64,000 bases of DNA. Origin: Dryas octopetala. Lineage: Eukaryota; Streptophyta; Magnoliopsida; Rosales; Rosaceae. The position numbers were made by a program, and so were the translations under genes. The notes under the pieces were generated by a model, which worked only from the letters and a program-made list of their open reading frames with translations, ran no database searches and was not told the DNA's origin. The stretch is taken from the NCBI GenBank assembly GCA_963921425.1, contig OY992833.1, positions 10,395,738-10,459,737 of the forward strand, read 5' to 3'. Numbering within the stretch: the first letter of the stretch is position 1; every line of letters begins with the position of its first letter. This document shows positions 13,301 to 24,532 of the stretch, in pieces.

Positions 13301-15370
13301 TTTTCAATTTATGGCTTTTTCCCTTGCTGAGCCTCTTATTAAGGCAGTTCAATTTTTCTCTTTCAGGGTGAGAACTGATGGCCACGACTCATGTGCATTG
13401 GGATGTCGATGCTGCAGCAGTTCCATGTGGTTTTGGGCGTGCCATTGGTAACTTCGTCAGGTTGCCTCTGTTATGCTGATTTGTACTGTATGATAGAAAT
13501 TGAATTTGTGTTGCGATCAATCATAGAAAAGGCTTTGTAAGAAAACAGAGTGATAAACAAGAAAGAAAAATGAAAGATGTAAACATAGAGATGGCCATTG
13601 TTCAATTGCTTGTTATTTCATTGTTGTGGTTTTAATCTCCTGACCAAGTCTGCAAGTGATGTGATTTATAGACTGTAACATATTGGTTTTAATCAATGTA
13701 TACCATGTCTTGCTTGGACTGTAAATGGGGATTAGTCAAATTAAAGAAGGATTTGGACTGTACAAGGACCAATTTACATGTATATACTATTATAGTTCAA
13801 TCATCCTTGGCATATATAATTGGTCTACAATTTAACATGAGGTTTCTCAAACCTAATGGTGCCATGAAGCTAAAACTCCTTTGTTCATTTTCTCAATGAT
13901 TAAGAACACCAAGACTTTTTTTATTCCCCCGCTCTTCTTCCATAATTTCAGGAATACTGACAGCAACTTTGACTCCAAAAACATAAACATGGTACACTTT
14001 TTAGGTTTATCGTTTCTAATTGTCTGTGTTATGTATTTCAGTTTTTGGACATGAGCTCCTTACAAACTTCTCTCCGAAATGCCCAGTTGCAATCCTCATT
14101 CATGGGTGGTGTATCTCAGCCATGGTTTCCCCAAAATCCGGTGACTGTGATGCCTTATATTCCAGCTGCAGCAGAAAGTACGTTTTTTAGTCCTAGGTGA
14201 AGCTACATTATTTTCTTTTGGTTTTGTTTTTTGCCTTTTCCTGCCACTTGTTCCAGAGCGGTATATTTGTTAATCCAGTGGTGCTTCAAGCATCATATTA
14301 GATGCTATGAAGAAATTTGTCGTCCATTAACACATGTCTAGTCATAACAATCTTATCCTTTTCATTCAATGAGATTTTGATTTCATTGTGTAGGTCCCTT
14401 GCAATACATGGCTGGGCAAGCACAAAGTTCTCAAATTCCATAAGTTGTTTTTCTACTCGTGTTCTGGATTCTGTTCTTTTCTCATCATTAGTATTATATC
14501 AGTTTCCGGTGATTAGGGTTTAGGAATCCTAATATGTAAGATGATAGTAGACATGGCTTCAGATCCTACAATTTGAATTTGGTAAAAGTTGGCTTTTGCA
14601 AATACCATTTAATCAAATAATAGTTTCAATCTCAATTTCACTAAATGATGAGATTATGATTAAAATGATAAGGGTATTTATAGTTATAATAGATTGTTCT
14701 TACTTTTTAGAAGATCAAGAAAGAAGAATTCAACTATAAAGTTCTCTCTAAAATGGAACCAACATAAATAAACTTGCCAGATCATGTATTAGTTTATTAT
14801 ACCACATTAGTTCAAAATAATTAGTTGTTGTGCAATTACTTATTGCATAATAGTATTTTGTAGACCTAAACTCTAAGATATAATAGTATAAATTTATCTT
14901 TCTCTTCATTTATGATTTCTTAAATAATTTTCTTTTACAGTTAAACTTGTTAAAAATTTCACTCCCAATTGATTTAGGAAGCTAAATTCAGTAAAATACT
15001 TAACCTAAATTATCTATGCATCTGTCTTTTCCAGCATGCCGACACAAGACCTTAATTAAGTTTTTCACTAAATACTTTTCCCTAAATACTTTTTCACTAA
15101 ATACTTATGTTAGTGTATTGGTGGTACTGGATAAGATTGATTATGGACAATCTGAATATCTGGAACTACATTATGAAGATGCTACATAGAGTTTGGCAAC
15201 TCAAGTTGCCTGGTGTTAGAGAAGAGATTGATGCTTGACATACTGCTGTTGCATTCTGTTATTTTGTATGCTTGTAACTTTTCCTGAAACCAATGTGGAG
15301 TTGCTTATTTTGCAGGAGTGTCCCAACGCATGGACCTGTTGCATCTATTGGAGGGAATCCTTTTGCATAG
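10681..15370 (+). other. Candidate multi-exon gene or remnant, unrecognised, possibly ending in an NPF motif
   Basis: A CT-rich leader-like stretch near 10,690 is followed by an ATG at 10,926 opening a 42-codon frame up to a donor (GAG|GTATAA, 11,051). Downstream pieces follow AG acceptors. One near 12,695 can read IIDQHDKLRKRSTEAY. One at 14,042-14,177 reads FLDMSSLQTSLRNAQLQ, then QPWFPQNPVTVMPYIPAAAE, before GTACGT. One after TTTGCAG at 15,316 reads SVPTHGPVASIGGNPFA and then TAG at 15,368-15,370. The last two read like low-complexity C-terminal exons. NPF tripeptides near a C-terminus are typical of EH-domain partners in endocytosis, which is only a hint. Frames of early pieces do not join cleanly, so some are wrong or the gene is broken. 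Poly-T lies at 13,280. Confidence 0.35.
12346..13100. repeat. Segmental duplication, copy 1 (755 bp)
   Basis: This segment recurs at 17349-18090. The match begins at GGTATCAGCTGCAC and ends at GAAGAAGCAACCTTGCC. By eye there are about a dozen mismatches and a single length difference: this copy has a 13-bp tandem doubling of AGCAGTTATAATT near 12,900. It includes one of the exon-like pieces of the surrounding candidate gene. The ends lack the TG/CA of LTRs, and the sequence is not an LTR pair. Confidence 0.9.
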
Positions 15371-16000
15371 GATTATATTGGAGAGACGTTGTTGCTTTTA
15401 TAATTTCTTTTGTTTTCATTGAATTATGGTTCATGTGAATTGATGTCAATTGATTTGTGCTGTTGTCAATTATTGAGTCAAGTCTGAAACCTCTTTGATA
15501 CTGTCTGGGGTGAGTTTAAGTTCCTAAGTGTACGGGTATAGTGAATGCTGAATACAAATGTGAGTCCGCCTTCAGCAAGAAAGTAATTATAGTTGGGTCC
15601 CTTGTTTCCCAGTTTTTTGTTTTAAACGAGTGTTACTGTATCTACTGCTGTTTCTTGTATTTTAAATTAAATGATTGCAACAAGTCCATATCCATTACAG
15701 GGCTAATTTGTTTTACTAGTGAAAGCTTTTGTGATAGACGAAAAAATGTTCCAACTTCAGTGTTATGCAGTACCAATATTGACCTCTAATACATTGTCTC
15801 AGTTATTTTTCGTAAGAGCTAGTTGATATGGTAGATAGTGCGATGACTGAGGCTTCCAATGAAATTTACTTTTTCCCACCCTAGTTTGTTGAAATGGAAA
15901 TCAAAATTCATTCCCACCCCCTAAAAAAATATTGAAATTGAAACCAAATTTGCTTCCCCTCCCAAAAATGAGGTATGAAACTAAACATCTACATTCTACG
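15371..16000. other. AT-rich DNA, no gene seen
   Basis: Possible 3' flank of the candidate gene upstream. A stretch near 15,930 (ATATTGAAATTGAAACCAAA) recurs near 18,999 ahead of another satellite block, so the complex repeat may begin slightly before 16,001. Confidence 0.4.
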
Positions 16001-16321
16001 AAGAAGATATGCTGAAAACATAATGACATGGTCAGGGGCTTGCCTCCGTAAAAATATGCCTAATACGAACCCGAGTTGTGCACGAGGATGCAGTAGACCT
16101 TTCATTCAATCCCATGCAGAGTTCCATGTGTCCAAGAAGGAGGCAGATTTTTCAACAGATGCTGCCTCTGGCGCGTTTCCAGACTAGTCAAACTGTGTAA
16201 TTTTTGATTGCATGTCAAAACCTGATTGTCAAACAGGAGCTCGTATTTAGCACTCTGAGAATGCAATTGCCCTTTCGTGTATACATAGTTGCAGTGCGAA
16301 ACCTTTTTTTGGCCCAGTGAT

Positions 16322-16830
16322 GAAGTTACCATTCTCTTGAGGATTGGTTAAATAAAATGGTAACTTGGATCAAGAAAATCTTAACTTACCTATTCTTGAG
16401 AAAAAGTTACCATTTCTTGAGGAACAACATCAAGAAAATGGTAACATTGGTCAAGCTTGAGATTGTTTACCACTTTGTTGATTCAAGTTACAATTTTCTT
16501 GATAATTGGACCAAGAAAGTGGTAACGTTTTTTGCCCCACTGATTTGGTTACCATTTTCTTGAGAATTGGTTCAAGCAAATGGTAACTTGAAGAAAGAAA
16601 ATGGGAACTTACCATTACTAGAGAAACAGTTATGATTTCTTGAGGGAAAAAATCACGAACATGGTAACTTTGGTCAATCTTGGGCTTGGTTACCACTTTC
16701 TTGGTCCAATTTACCATTTTCTTGAACCAATTCTAATGATCAAGAAAGTGATAACTTGGTTTGAGGCATGGATTTGGTTATCATTTTCTTGATCCAAATC
16801 TCAAGAAAATGGTAACTGTGGATCAAGAAA
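16322..16830. repeat. Degenerate block of the 223-bp hairpin satellite
   Basis: About two diverged units carrying TTACCATTTTCTTGA and its reverse complement TCAAGAAAATGGTAA in alternation. It starts after TTTGGCCCAGTGATGAAG, the same junction seen at 19,220 and 28,165. The 68-88-codon frames on both strands are translations of the repeat and not genes. Confidence 0.85.
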
Positions 16831-17147
16831 ATGGTCACTTACAACATGGGTAATTTTTTTAGTTGTTCTGCAAAATTTAATTTTGTGATTGAATTTCCAA
16901 ACCGGATTGGTACACAGGAGCTTGTTTGTAATAGCCCGATAATGCAATTGCCTCTTTGTCTGCATACAGTTGCATGCGTGGTATATGAAACACGTATAGA
17001 CATTTTAATTTTTTTCAACATTAAAGATTGTGTTATATAAATGAAGGGAAGTTAAGAAATGGGTGCAGTGGCCAAAAAAGAAATTTCAGAAATTAGTGCT
17101 TCGATTATGCAAAATATTCTGAAAATATTTTAGTATGTCATGTGCAC

Positions 17148-17346
17148 TTTACAAAAAGAATTCGAACCATGTACAAAATAAATCAGAACCATGTACAAAA
17201 GGACTCCGCATCATGTACAAAAGGAATCTGAACAATGTTAAAAAAGAATCCCAACTATGTACAAAAGGAAGCCAAACCATGTACAAAAAAAAAAGGAATC
17301 CGAACCATGTACAAAAAAATGGAGTCCGAACCATGTACAAAAACAA
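17148..17346. repeat. Minisatellite of about 21 bp (CCATGTACAAAAGGAATC type)
   Basis: About nine imperfect units of ACCATGTACAAAA with a variable GGAATCCGA spacer. The array ends two or three bases before the 742-bp duplicated segment starts at 17349, so it may mark the duplication breakpoint. Confidence 0.85.
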
Positions 17347-17348
17347 CC

Positions 17349-18090
17349 GGTATCAGCTGCACGGGTCAAATTCATGACTAAAAATTGGAGTAGAGAGGTA
17401 GAGAAGAGAAAACGAAGGCCCTTCATCTGAGTTTTTTCTAAGAAATGGGAAGGTCACTAGTAATTCAGACTTTTTGCATGGACTTGGCAGCCGCTTTTGA
17501 CTTTAACAACTAGAGACTAAATCTATTCCATGGTTAAAAATTTTGGGCATGGGTGTTCAGACAATATATGAGCATGAAATTCTTCCAGGGCACAATATAT
17601 TCAAGTCTCCCACTTTAGCAAGTATATGCATGCTTACCACTTTTCTTTAGCAAGTATTTAGCATGCTTACCACTTTTCTTTTCTCTGTTTTTCAGAATTA
17701 TTGACCAGCATGACAAACTGAGGAAAAGAAGCACAGAAGCTTATACCACCGAGATAAGTACTACTCTTTTATCCTTTTGTCTGGTATAACCTAAGTATCA
17801 TATAGCAGATAACATTGAGAAGTTAAATCACACATTAATATTCCGATTTCTTTAGTAAATGTCACACACTACTTTCTTACTTGTTTTGTTGCCATTTTCA
17901 GCAGTTATAATTGAATAATCATGTATCTTGTGCTATCTTATGTATTTCTTTGCTATCTCATGAAGTTTTTGAATTGGGATCTAAAAGGCTCTATTAATGA
18001 AAACAAACTAATGAATGCAGATTGGGTTGGTAGTTCCGTTCGCTCACTGTATATCTTCATGTTAAAATTGTGTGAAGAAGCAATCTTACC
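17349..18090. repeat. Segmental duplication, copy 2 (742 bp)
   Basis: Nearly identical to 12346-13100, in the same orientation, about 5.0 kb downstream, and placed inside the complex satellite repeat. It lacks the 13-bp doubling of copy 1. It carries the exon-like piece reading IIDQHDKLRKRSTEAY. The join on the left is to the minisatellite and on the right to a copia-like scrap. Confidence 0.9.
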
Positions 18091-18175
18091 TCCAGACCTA
18101 TTGCAGAGGCAGAGTATGTTGCCATTGTGTGGTCTGCAACGTCACAGCAATCAACACATGAAGATTGACTAGTAT
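18091..18175 (+). mobile_element. Scrap of a Ty1/copia polyprotein (RNase H end)
   Basis: A short frame reads PIAEAEYVA, which matches the conserved AEAEYxA motif near the C-terminus of Ty1/copia polyproteins. Only some 80 bases are preserved and no LTR belongs to it. It is an old, broken fragment. Confidence 0.45.
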
Positions 18176-19076
18176 TTCATACCAAGTGTGTTCAAGCTAG
18201 TTGCTGATATTTTCCAAACCACTTCCAATGGTCCCATTATGTTCTCCAAGGATCAAAATTGGTCTCTGAAACTCTCCGTGCTTTTGGAACATGTATTTGA
18301 ACAAATATTGATTAGTTAAATGAATGGATGAAATTTTTTATGAATGGATGGATTTTTGTTGAATGGATGGATTTTTATGAGAGAATGGAATATAAATAAC
18401 ATTTATAACATCCAAATCCCATTAAAAATTGACATGTATAATCTTGTTTATTTATATCAGTTTCAGGAGGTTTTATACATCGAAAAAACTTGATTACGAT
18501 TTCCAATCTTGTTTTGGATATCAGTTGGGCTGAAAAAACAAATGGCATTTGCTTTGTTCTTTTGACAATTCATCCATTGCGTTTGATCTGTTTAAATGAT
18601 TTTAAACGATTCGACAGGGACTGCTCAGGATCCCAATTATAACAGCATTATTCAATGATTAAAAAACAGAAAAAGATTTTGGTTAATACATAAAGGGGCA
18701 GCAAAATACAAGCATGTGTATTGGCAAAATATGTATTGGCACTTTTGGGTACTTGATATTCAACAAATTTTACCCAACTCAAGAATGCCTAAACATTTTG
18801 ATACAATATTGATTAAAAATGTAAAACACATGTAAATGTGTAATGTATATAGTTATAGACTTTTAGTATAAGGTTTTTAATTAAACTTGTTAATACTTAA
18901 TACCTTAAAAAATTTGATCTAAAAAAAACCCCCTACAAAATTTAAAATTCAAAAAACTAAAACTGAAAATCACTAAAACAAAAAAATTAAAACACAAAAT
19001 ATTGAAATTGAAACCAAAAAAATTCCATCCTCGCCCAAAATATAAAATTAACCCACCCAAGTTGAAAAAAAAATGA
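18176..19076. other. AT-rich DNA inside the complex repeat, nothing recognised
   Basis: Low-complexity AT-rich sequence, with short tandem variants of GAATGGATGGATTTT near 18,330-18,380. The last part resembles the DNA at 15,900. Confidence 0.4.
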
Positions 19077-19233
19077 ACCTCTGGCGCGTCTCCAGACTTG
19101 TCAAATAGTGTAATTTTGAATTGCATGTCAAATTCTGATTGTTAAACAGGAGCTTGTATTTAGCACTCTGAGAACGCAATTGCCCTTTCGTGTATACACA
19201 GTTGCAGTGCGAAACGTTTTTTTGGCCCAGTGA

Positions 19234-20705
19234 TGAAGTTACCATTTTCTTGAGATTTGGTTCAAGAAAATGGTAACTTGGATTAAGAAAATGGTAACTT
19301 ACAATTCATTGAGAAAAAGTTACCATTTCTTGAGAAAAAAAATCAAGAAAATGGTAAGTTTGGTCACGCTGGGGCTGGATTACCACTTTTTTGAATGAAG
19401 TTACCATTTTCTTGATCAATTGATCAAGAAAGTGGTAACGTGTTTTGCTTCACTGATTCCGTTACCATTTTCTTGATATTTGGTTCAAGAAAATGGTAAC
19501 TTCGATCAAGAATGTGGTAACTTACCATTTTTTAAGAAAATGTTACCATTTCTTGAGGAAAAAAATCAAGAGAATTGTAACTTTGGTCAAGATTGGCCTT
19601 AGTTACCACATTCTTGAACTAAGTTACCATTTTCTTGATCGAACGATCAAGAAAGTGGTAACGTGTTTTGCTTGACTGATTTGGTTACCATTTTCTTGAT
19701 GTTTGGTTCAAGAAAATGGTAACTTGGATCAAGAAAATGGTAACTTACCATTTCTTAACAAAAAGTTACCATTTCTTGAGAAAAAAAATCAAGGAAATGG
19801 TAGCTTTGGTCAAGCTTGGGCTTGGTTACCATATTCTTGAACCAAGTTACCATTTTCTTGATTGAACGATCAAGAAAGTGGTAACTTTTTTGCTTGGCTA
19901 ATTTGGTTACCATTTTCTTCATGTTTGGTTCAAGAATATGGTAACTTTGATCAAGAAAATGGTAACTTACTATTTCTTGAGAAAAAGTTACCATTTCTTG
20001 AGGAAATAAATCAAGAAAATGGTAACTTTCGTCAAGCTTGGGCTTGGTTACCACTTTCTTGATCAAAGTTACCATTTTCTTGATCGAACAATCAAGAAAG
20101 TGGTAACGTTTTTTGCTTGGCTAATTTGGTTACCATTTTCTTGAGAATTGGTTCAAGAAAATGGTAACTTGGATCAAGAAAATGGTAACTTACCATTTCT
20201 TGAGAAAAAGTTACCATTTCTTGAGGAAAAAAATCAAGAAAATGGTAAGTTTGGTTAAGCTTAGGCTGAGTTACCACTTTCTTGAACCAAGTTACCATTT
20301 TCTTGATTGATTGATCAAGAAAGTAGTAACGTGTTTTGCTTGGCTGATTTGGTTACCATTTTCTTGATGTTTGGTTCAAGAAAATGGTAACTTTGATAAA
20401 AAATGTGGTAACTTACCATTTCTTGATCTAAAGTTTCCATTTCTTGAGGAAAAAAATCAAAAAAATGGTAAGTTTGGTCAAGCTTAGGCTGAGTTACCAC
20501 TTTCTTGAACCAAGTTACCATTTTCTTGATCGATTGATCAAGAAAGTAGTAACGTGTTTTGCTTGGCTGATTTGGTTACCATTTTCTTGATGTTTGGTAT
20601 AAGAAAATGGTAACTTTGATAAAAAATGTGGTAACTTACCATTTCTTGAGCTAATATTACCATTTCTTGAGAAAAAAAATCAAGAAAATGGTAAGTTTGG
20701 TCAAG
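19234..20705. repeat. Main block A of the 223-bp hairpin satellite, about 6.5 units
   Basis: The landmark TTCAAGAAAATGGTAAC recurs at steps of 222-224 bases (ATG at 19270, 19493, 19716, 19938, 20161, 20384, 20608). Each unit holds several copies of GTTACCATTTTCTTGA and its reverse complement TCAAGAAAATGGTAAC, set head to head with spacers from one to about twenty bases, so single strands could fold into about four hairpins per unit. The unit length is not a multiple of three, yet frames open on both strands because the motif lacks stops; these are not protein genes. Confidence 0.93.
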
Positions 20706-20811
20706 ATATAATTTTGTGATTGCATGTTCAAACCCGATTGGCAAACAGGAGCTAGTTTTTAATACTCAGAGAATGCAATTGTCTTTTCATCTATATACAG
20801 TTGCATGCGTA

Positions 20812-21022
20812 GGTGGTTACCACATTCTTGATGTGAATTTACCATTTTCTTGAATTTAAGATCAAGAAAGTGGTAACTTGGGTTTTAAGCAGTTTTGTGA
20901 AGTTACAACTTTTTTGATGCATCCCTCAAGAAAGTGGTAACTCATAGTCAAAATTTGGTAAGTAACCAAATCTTGACAGAGTTACCACTTTCTTGAGGGA
21001 TGCATCAAAAAAGTGGTAAAAC
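20812..21022. repeat. Diverged satellite tail and right terminus of the complex repeat
   Basis: Stems of the type TTACCACTTTCTTGA/TCAAGAAAGTGGTAA continue here with different spacers. The last 45 bases match the last 45 bases of the 27-29-kb copy, after which the two copies differ. Confidence 0.7.
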
Positions 21023-21039
21023 TCAAATCACACAGATCT

Positions 21040-21524
21040 TCCGCTCATTTCACTCTCCATTCAAAATAAATAACGTAGCCTCACCCAGACCCTCTCTCGC
21101 CGCCCTCGACTCTCTCTCGCCGTCCTGGCACTGTCGTTCAATCCTGGCTGTCGCCACCCTTTCGCCATCCTCCCACCAAAAACGCAGAAAACTCAGAAAC
21201 CCATCCTAGCACGTCCATCGCCCATCATACCAGAAAACTCAGACCCTCTCTCACTGAGTTTCGAAACCTAGAAACCCAGAAAACTCACTCAGACTCTCTC
21301 TCTCACCGAGTTTCGATCTCTCAGAAACTATAAAACTCCGACTCTGTCTCTCTCACCCAGGTTAGGGCTTCGATTTGTTTACATTTGATTTTGTAGATTT
21401 ATTCATATGTCAAACTCTCTATCTCTTTCATGAATTTAATATTTGGATTTTGAACTAATTTATGCAGGCTCAACAGGCACTTGCAGCAATTTAACTGAAG
21501 CCAAGACAGTCTCTCACTCTCTCG
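21040..21524 (+). other. Untranslated leader-like exons of the RPN10 copy
   Basis: This CT-rich stretch looks like a plant 5' untranslated region (repeated CTCTCTC, CCGAGTTTCG). It is followed by a good donor (CACCCAG|GTTAGGG, 21,361). A second small exon-like piece follows TATGCAG at about 21,467 and ends at a donor (CTCTCTCG|GTAAGC, 21,525). Neither codes for the normal N-terminus of RPN10. Spliced to the exon at 21,891, they would give a transcript whose first in-frame ATG is at 21,899. Exon status is inferred from signals only. Confidence 0.45.
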
Positions 21525-21890
21525 GTAAGCTATTCCTCCTCTCTTTCGCTTTTTAGCATTCTCTCTACCTCATCCTCTTGGGTTTCTTCTTTATGAAATA
21601 AGGTTTCAAATTAGGGGTTTTTTGGGGTTTATGTTTTTCTTCAAATTAGGGGTTTTCTTAGGTTTGTTTGTTTCTTCAAATTAACTACACCTTCGTCCGA
21701 CACTGGAGTCTCCCATTTTCTGCTTATCAAGGTTTTGTTTAGCTTTGGTTTTATTTTGCATGCTGGCTTTTGTTATTTTAATAGGTGCTTTCTTATCTCT
21801 TCTTATTTTTCCATCTTGATGTCCATCAAAGTATCAAACTTTCCTTTTTCTTGTTAATTTATGTGCAATTCTCTAATTCCTTTAATATAG

Positions 21891-24532
21891 GTCTTGAAAT
21901 GGGGGGTGAGATGAACATAACAGCTGCAATCCAGGTAGCTCAATTGGCTCTTAAGCATCGCCAAAACAAAAATCAGCAACAGCGGATTATAGTTTTTGCT
22001 GGAAGGTAGATAATGCTAAGTTCTGTCTACTTGCCCATTCCTTTTTTCTTTTTTTGTTGTTGACATCTAAAATTTGTTCTGTGTGTTCAGTCCTGTTAAA
22101 TATGAAAAGAAGGTATTGGAAATGATTGGGAAGAAACTGAAGAAGAACAGTGTTGCTCTTGATATTGTTGATTTTGGTGAAGAAGATGATGGGAAGCCAG
22201 AGAAGCTGGAGGCCCTTCTTTCTGCTGTTAATAATAATGACAGCAGTCATTTAGTACATGTCCCTCCTGGTCCAAATGCTCTATCTGATGTTCTTATAAG
22301 GTACCATCTTTGGTGTTTGTCCATGTCTGTTTATAGAAAAGCTTATAATGCCAAATTTAAAGTTATTTATCACTGGAACTAATTGGAATGTAAGGTTTAG
22401 ATTCATACCATTTCATTTACAAGTCAAGAACATAAAGAAAGTAGGAAATGACTCAAGTGTATCAAAAACAATATGTTAGTACGGAGAAAGAACATAAAAG
22501 TGAGAATAATAGATATTAGAAAGATAAAGGCGAATCTTGAAAAATATCCTCTTTACGATCAAAATATTGTTTACCAAATTATATGAACTATAACAGGATT
22601 TCTACTTTCATTTTTATCTTCACCTGTTTTTCGTTTTACTTGGCAGTACACCTGTATTCACTGGCGATGGAGAAGGAGGAAGTGGCTTTGCAGGGGCAGC
22701 AGCAGCAGCAGTTGCTGCTGCTATTGGTGGTTCGGGCTATGATTTTGGTGTAGATCCCAATATCGATCCTGAGCTTGCTCTTGCCCTTAGAGTCTCCATG
22801 GAAGAGGAAAGGGCAAGGCAAGAAGCTGCTGCCAAAAGATCTGCTGAGGAAGCTGCTAGACAAGAAAAAGGAGAGGAACTGTCATCCAAATCAGAGGATG
22901 CAACCATGACCGAACATGTTAATGCTTCATCTCTCAACGAGGATAAGAAACTTTCTGATGATATGGTTGGTGTCAGTTCTTATCGTGATGTGTGTTTGTG
23001 TTTGCATGTAGCTTTTTGTAGTTCATGAAGTCTTTATTGTGTTGGTTTTTCTCTCATCATTTGTTATCATTCAAAGAACTCCTGTAACCTGAATTGGCCT
23101 TGGCGTATGTTATGGTGATAGGTTGATGACAATGACTTACTAAAGCAGGCTCTTGCAATGTCGATGAGTAACTCTGGATCTGCTAATTCAGCGGGTGATG
23201 CTGAGATGTCAGAGGCAACTAGTGCGGATCAGGAGTTGGCTTTAGGTGTGTTCTTTGATTCCATTTTTTTAATTATTAAGGGGTAGGTGACTGGGTGGTA
23301 ACTTGAGCTTCTTTTATTTGATTACTTTTTACATGTGGAAAATTATTTACAAGATGCTTCTGTTGTTCTGTTGCATGGACAGTAGTTTAACATGAGATTT
23401 GTATCCTTGTTTGACTTTGGAAGATCACATTCCTTTCATTTCAGCAGCATCTAGTTCATCTCTACAACTATTGGACTTCATAGCCATACTTTTTTCTTTT
23501 CTTTTCTTGATAAGAAATGCCGTCAGAAGAATATACCAATCATAGGTTTACATTTAGTAGTTCTTTTTTATGTACATGTAAATTACTGGTCCATTTGCTG
23601 CATACATTTCACTTTGGACTTTTGTCACTAGTGGTATGGATTGCTGAATTCCATACCTATGAGTCATGGATTCACATAATTCATACTCACAGCCATGGAT
23701 GCTTAGCTGCCCCAAACCTGCATCATTATTTTGCTCTTTTCTTACATTGTTGTATGCTTGTTATGTGTAAACTTGTTCATGATTTTATGTTTTTTTTATT
23801 TTTAAAATTCTCAGTTAAAAGTAAGCTATTAATCGTTGTAAAATCAATGTTAACTATTTATTAATGTGCTGAAGTTGGACATCAAAATCTGAACACCTAT
23901 CAATGTGGCCTTTTGTTTTGCTTTATATTTAATTTTTGTCTGGTTAATTGATTTGCCAAGCTTCTGAACATTGACAGATAGATTTGATAATATCTGGTTC
24001 CTTCCTGCATGCTTATTATTTCTTTGCTGCATGCAGCTCTTCAAATGTCCATGCAGGAAAGTACAGGAGAGCCATCATCCCAGTCAGATGTGAGCAAGGT
24101 GTTGGAGGATCAGTCTTTTCTGTAATCTATCCTTGAATCTGTATGCGTAATTGAACCTGTTTTTTTGGCCTGTATGTAATTGAACGTGTCCTGTTGTATT
24201 CCATGTATAATTATGTTGCTGTTGACCTGATATTTTATTTTTCTTACAGCTTCCAGGAGTTGACCCCAATGATCCTTCAGTGAAAGATCTTCTTGCATCT
24301 CTGAAGAATCAGTCTGAGGTGTGTTCACAAACCTTACACATGAAAACTTATTGGGTGACTGGATATGCTTCTGTTTTTGTTTGTTATAAAACTCATTTTC
24401 CTGTGGTGTTAGTATCTCTTTTTGGAGTACCAAATTTCTACAATATATTTCCCACTTTTAAATGTTTTTCCTTTCCTGGTATTCTAGTCCCAACAAAAGG
24501 ATGAAGAAGAACCTTCAAATGAGGATAAATGA
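21891..24532 (+). pseudogene. RPN10: RPN10/PSMD4-like ubiquitin receptor, N-terminally truncated with an early stop
   Basis: Seven exons match plant RPN10: 21891-22005, 22091-22300, 22647-22965, 23122-23245, 24037-24140, 24250-24318 and 24488-24532. All introns are GT-AG and the phases agree. RPN10 is the 26S proteasome lid/base subunit that captures polyubiquitin; its N-terminal VWA domain docks on the proteasome and its UIM helices bind ubiquitin. Here the exons for roughly the first 100 residues (MVLEATMICIDNSEWMRNGD in the family) are missing and the match starts at GLEMGGEMNITAAIQVAQLA. All three UIM-type helices remain ([35 protein letters not shown]). An in-frame TAA at 24123-24125 falls where the family has Ser in the FxSSxL segment, so LPGVDPNDPSVKDLLASL and the C-terminus are out of reach. 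Starting at the ATG at 21899, the frame is 282 residues. The upstream leader is unrelated and satellite DNA ends 870 bp upstream. It is a pseudogene or a chimeric UIM-only gene; expression would decide. Confidence 0.85.

Larger units (their letters stand above)
16001..21022. mobile_element. Complex satellite-bearing repeat, copy A
   Basis: Copy A and the stretch at 27326-29720 begin alike (GAAGA..ATGCTGAAAA, then GGGGCTTGCCTC, GTTGTGCACGAGGATGCAG) and end alike (CTTGAGGGATGCATCAAAAA, then TGGTAAAACT), and diverge outside these points. That makes a mobile unit likely. The order here is left module, degenerate 223-bp satellite, a 21-bp minisatellite, the 742-bp duplicated segment, a copia scrap, another partial left module, the main satellite block and a diverged tail. 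A roughly 100-bp module starting GATTGCATGTCAAA sits at 16206, 16887, 19118 and 20718. No transposase, TIR or convincing target duplication was found, so the class (Helitron, MULE or other) is open. Confidence 0.6.

Noticed and set aside
17135-17426. Short frames rich in repeated HVQK or FVHGSD phrases
   Set aside because: They are translations of the 21-bp minisatellite.
12346-18090. The 742-bp direct repeats taken as the two LTRs of a retrotransposon
   Set aside because: The repeats do not begin with TG or end with CA, there is no primer binding site after copy 1, no target duplication, and the DNA between them holds satellite and candidate exons but no gag-pol.
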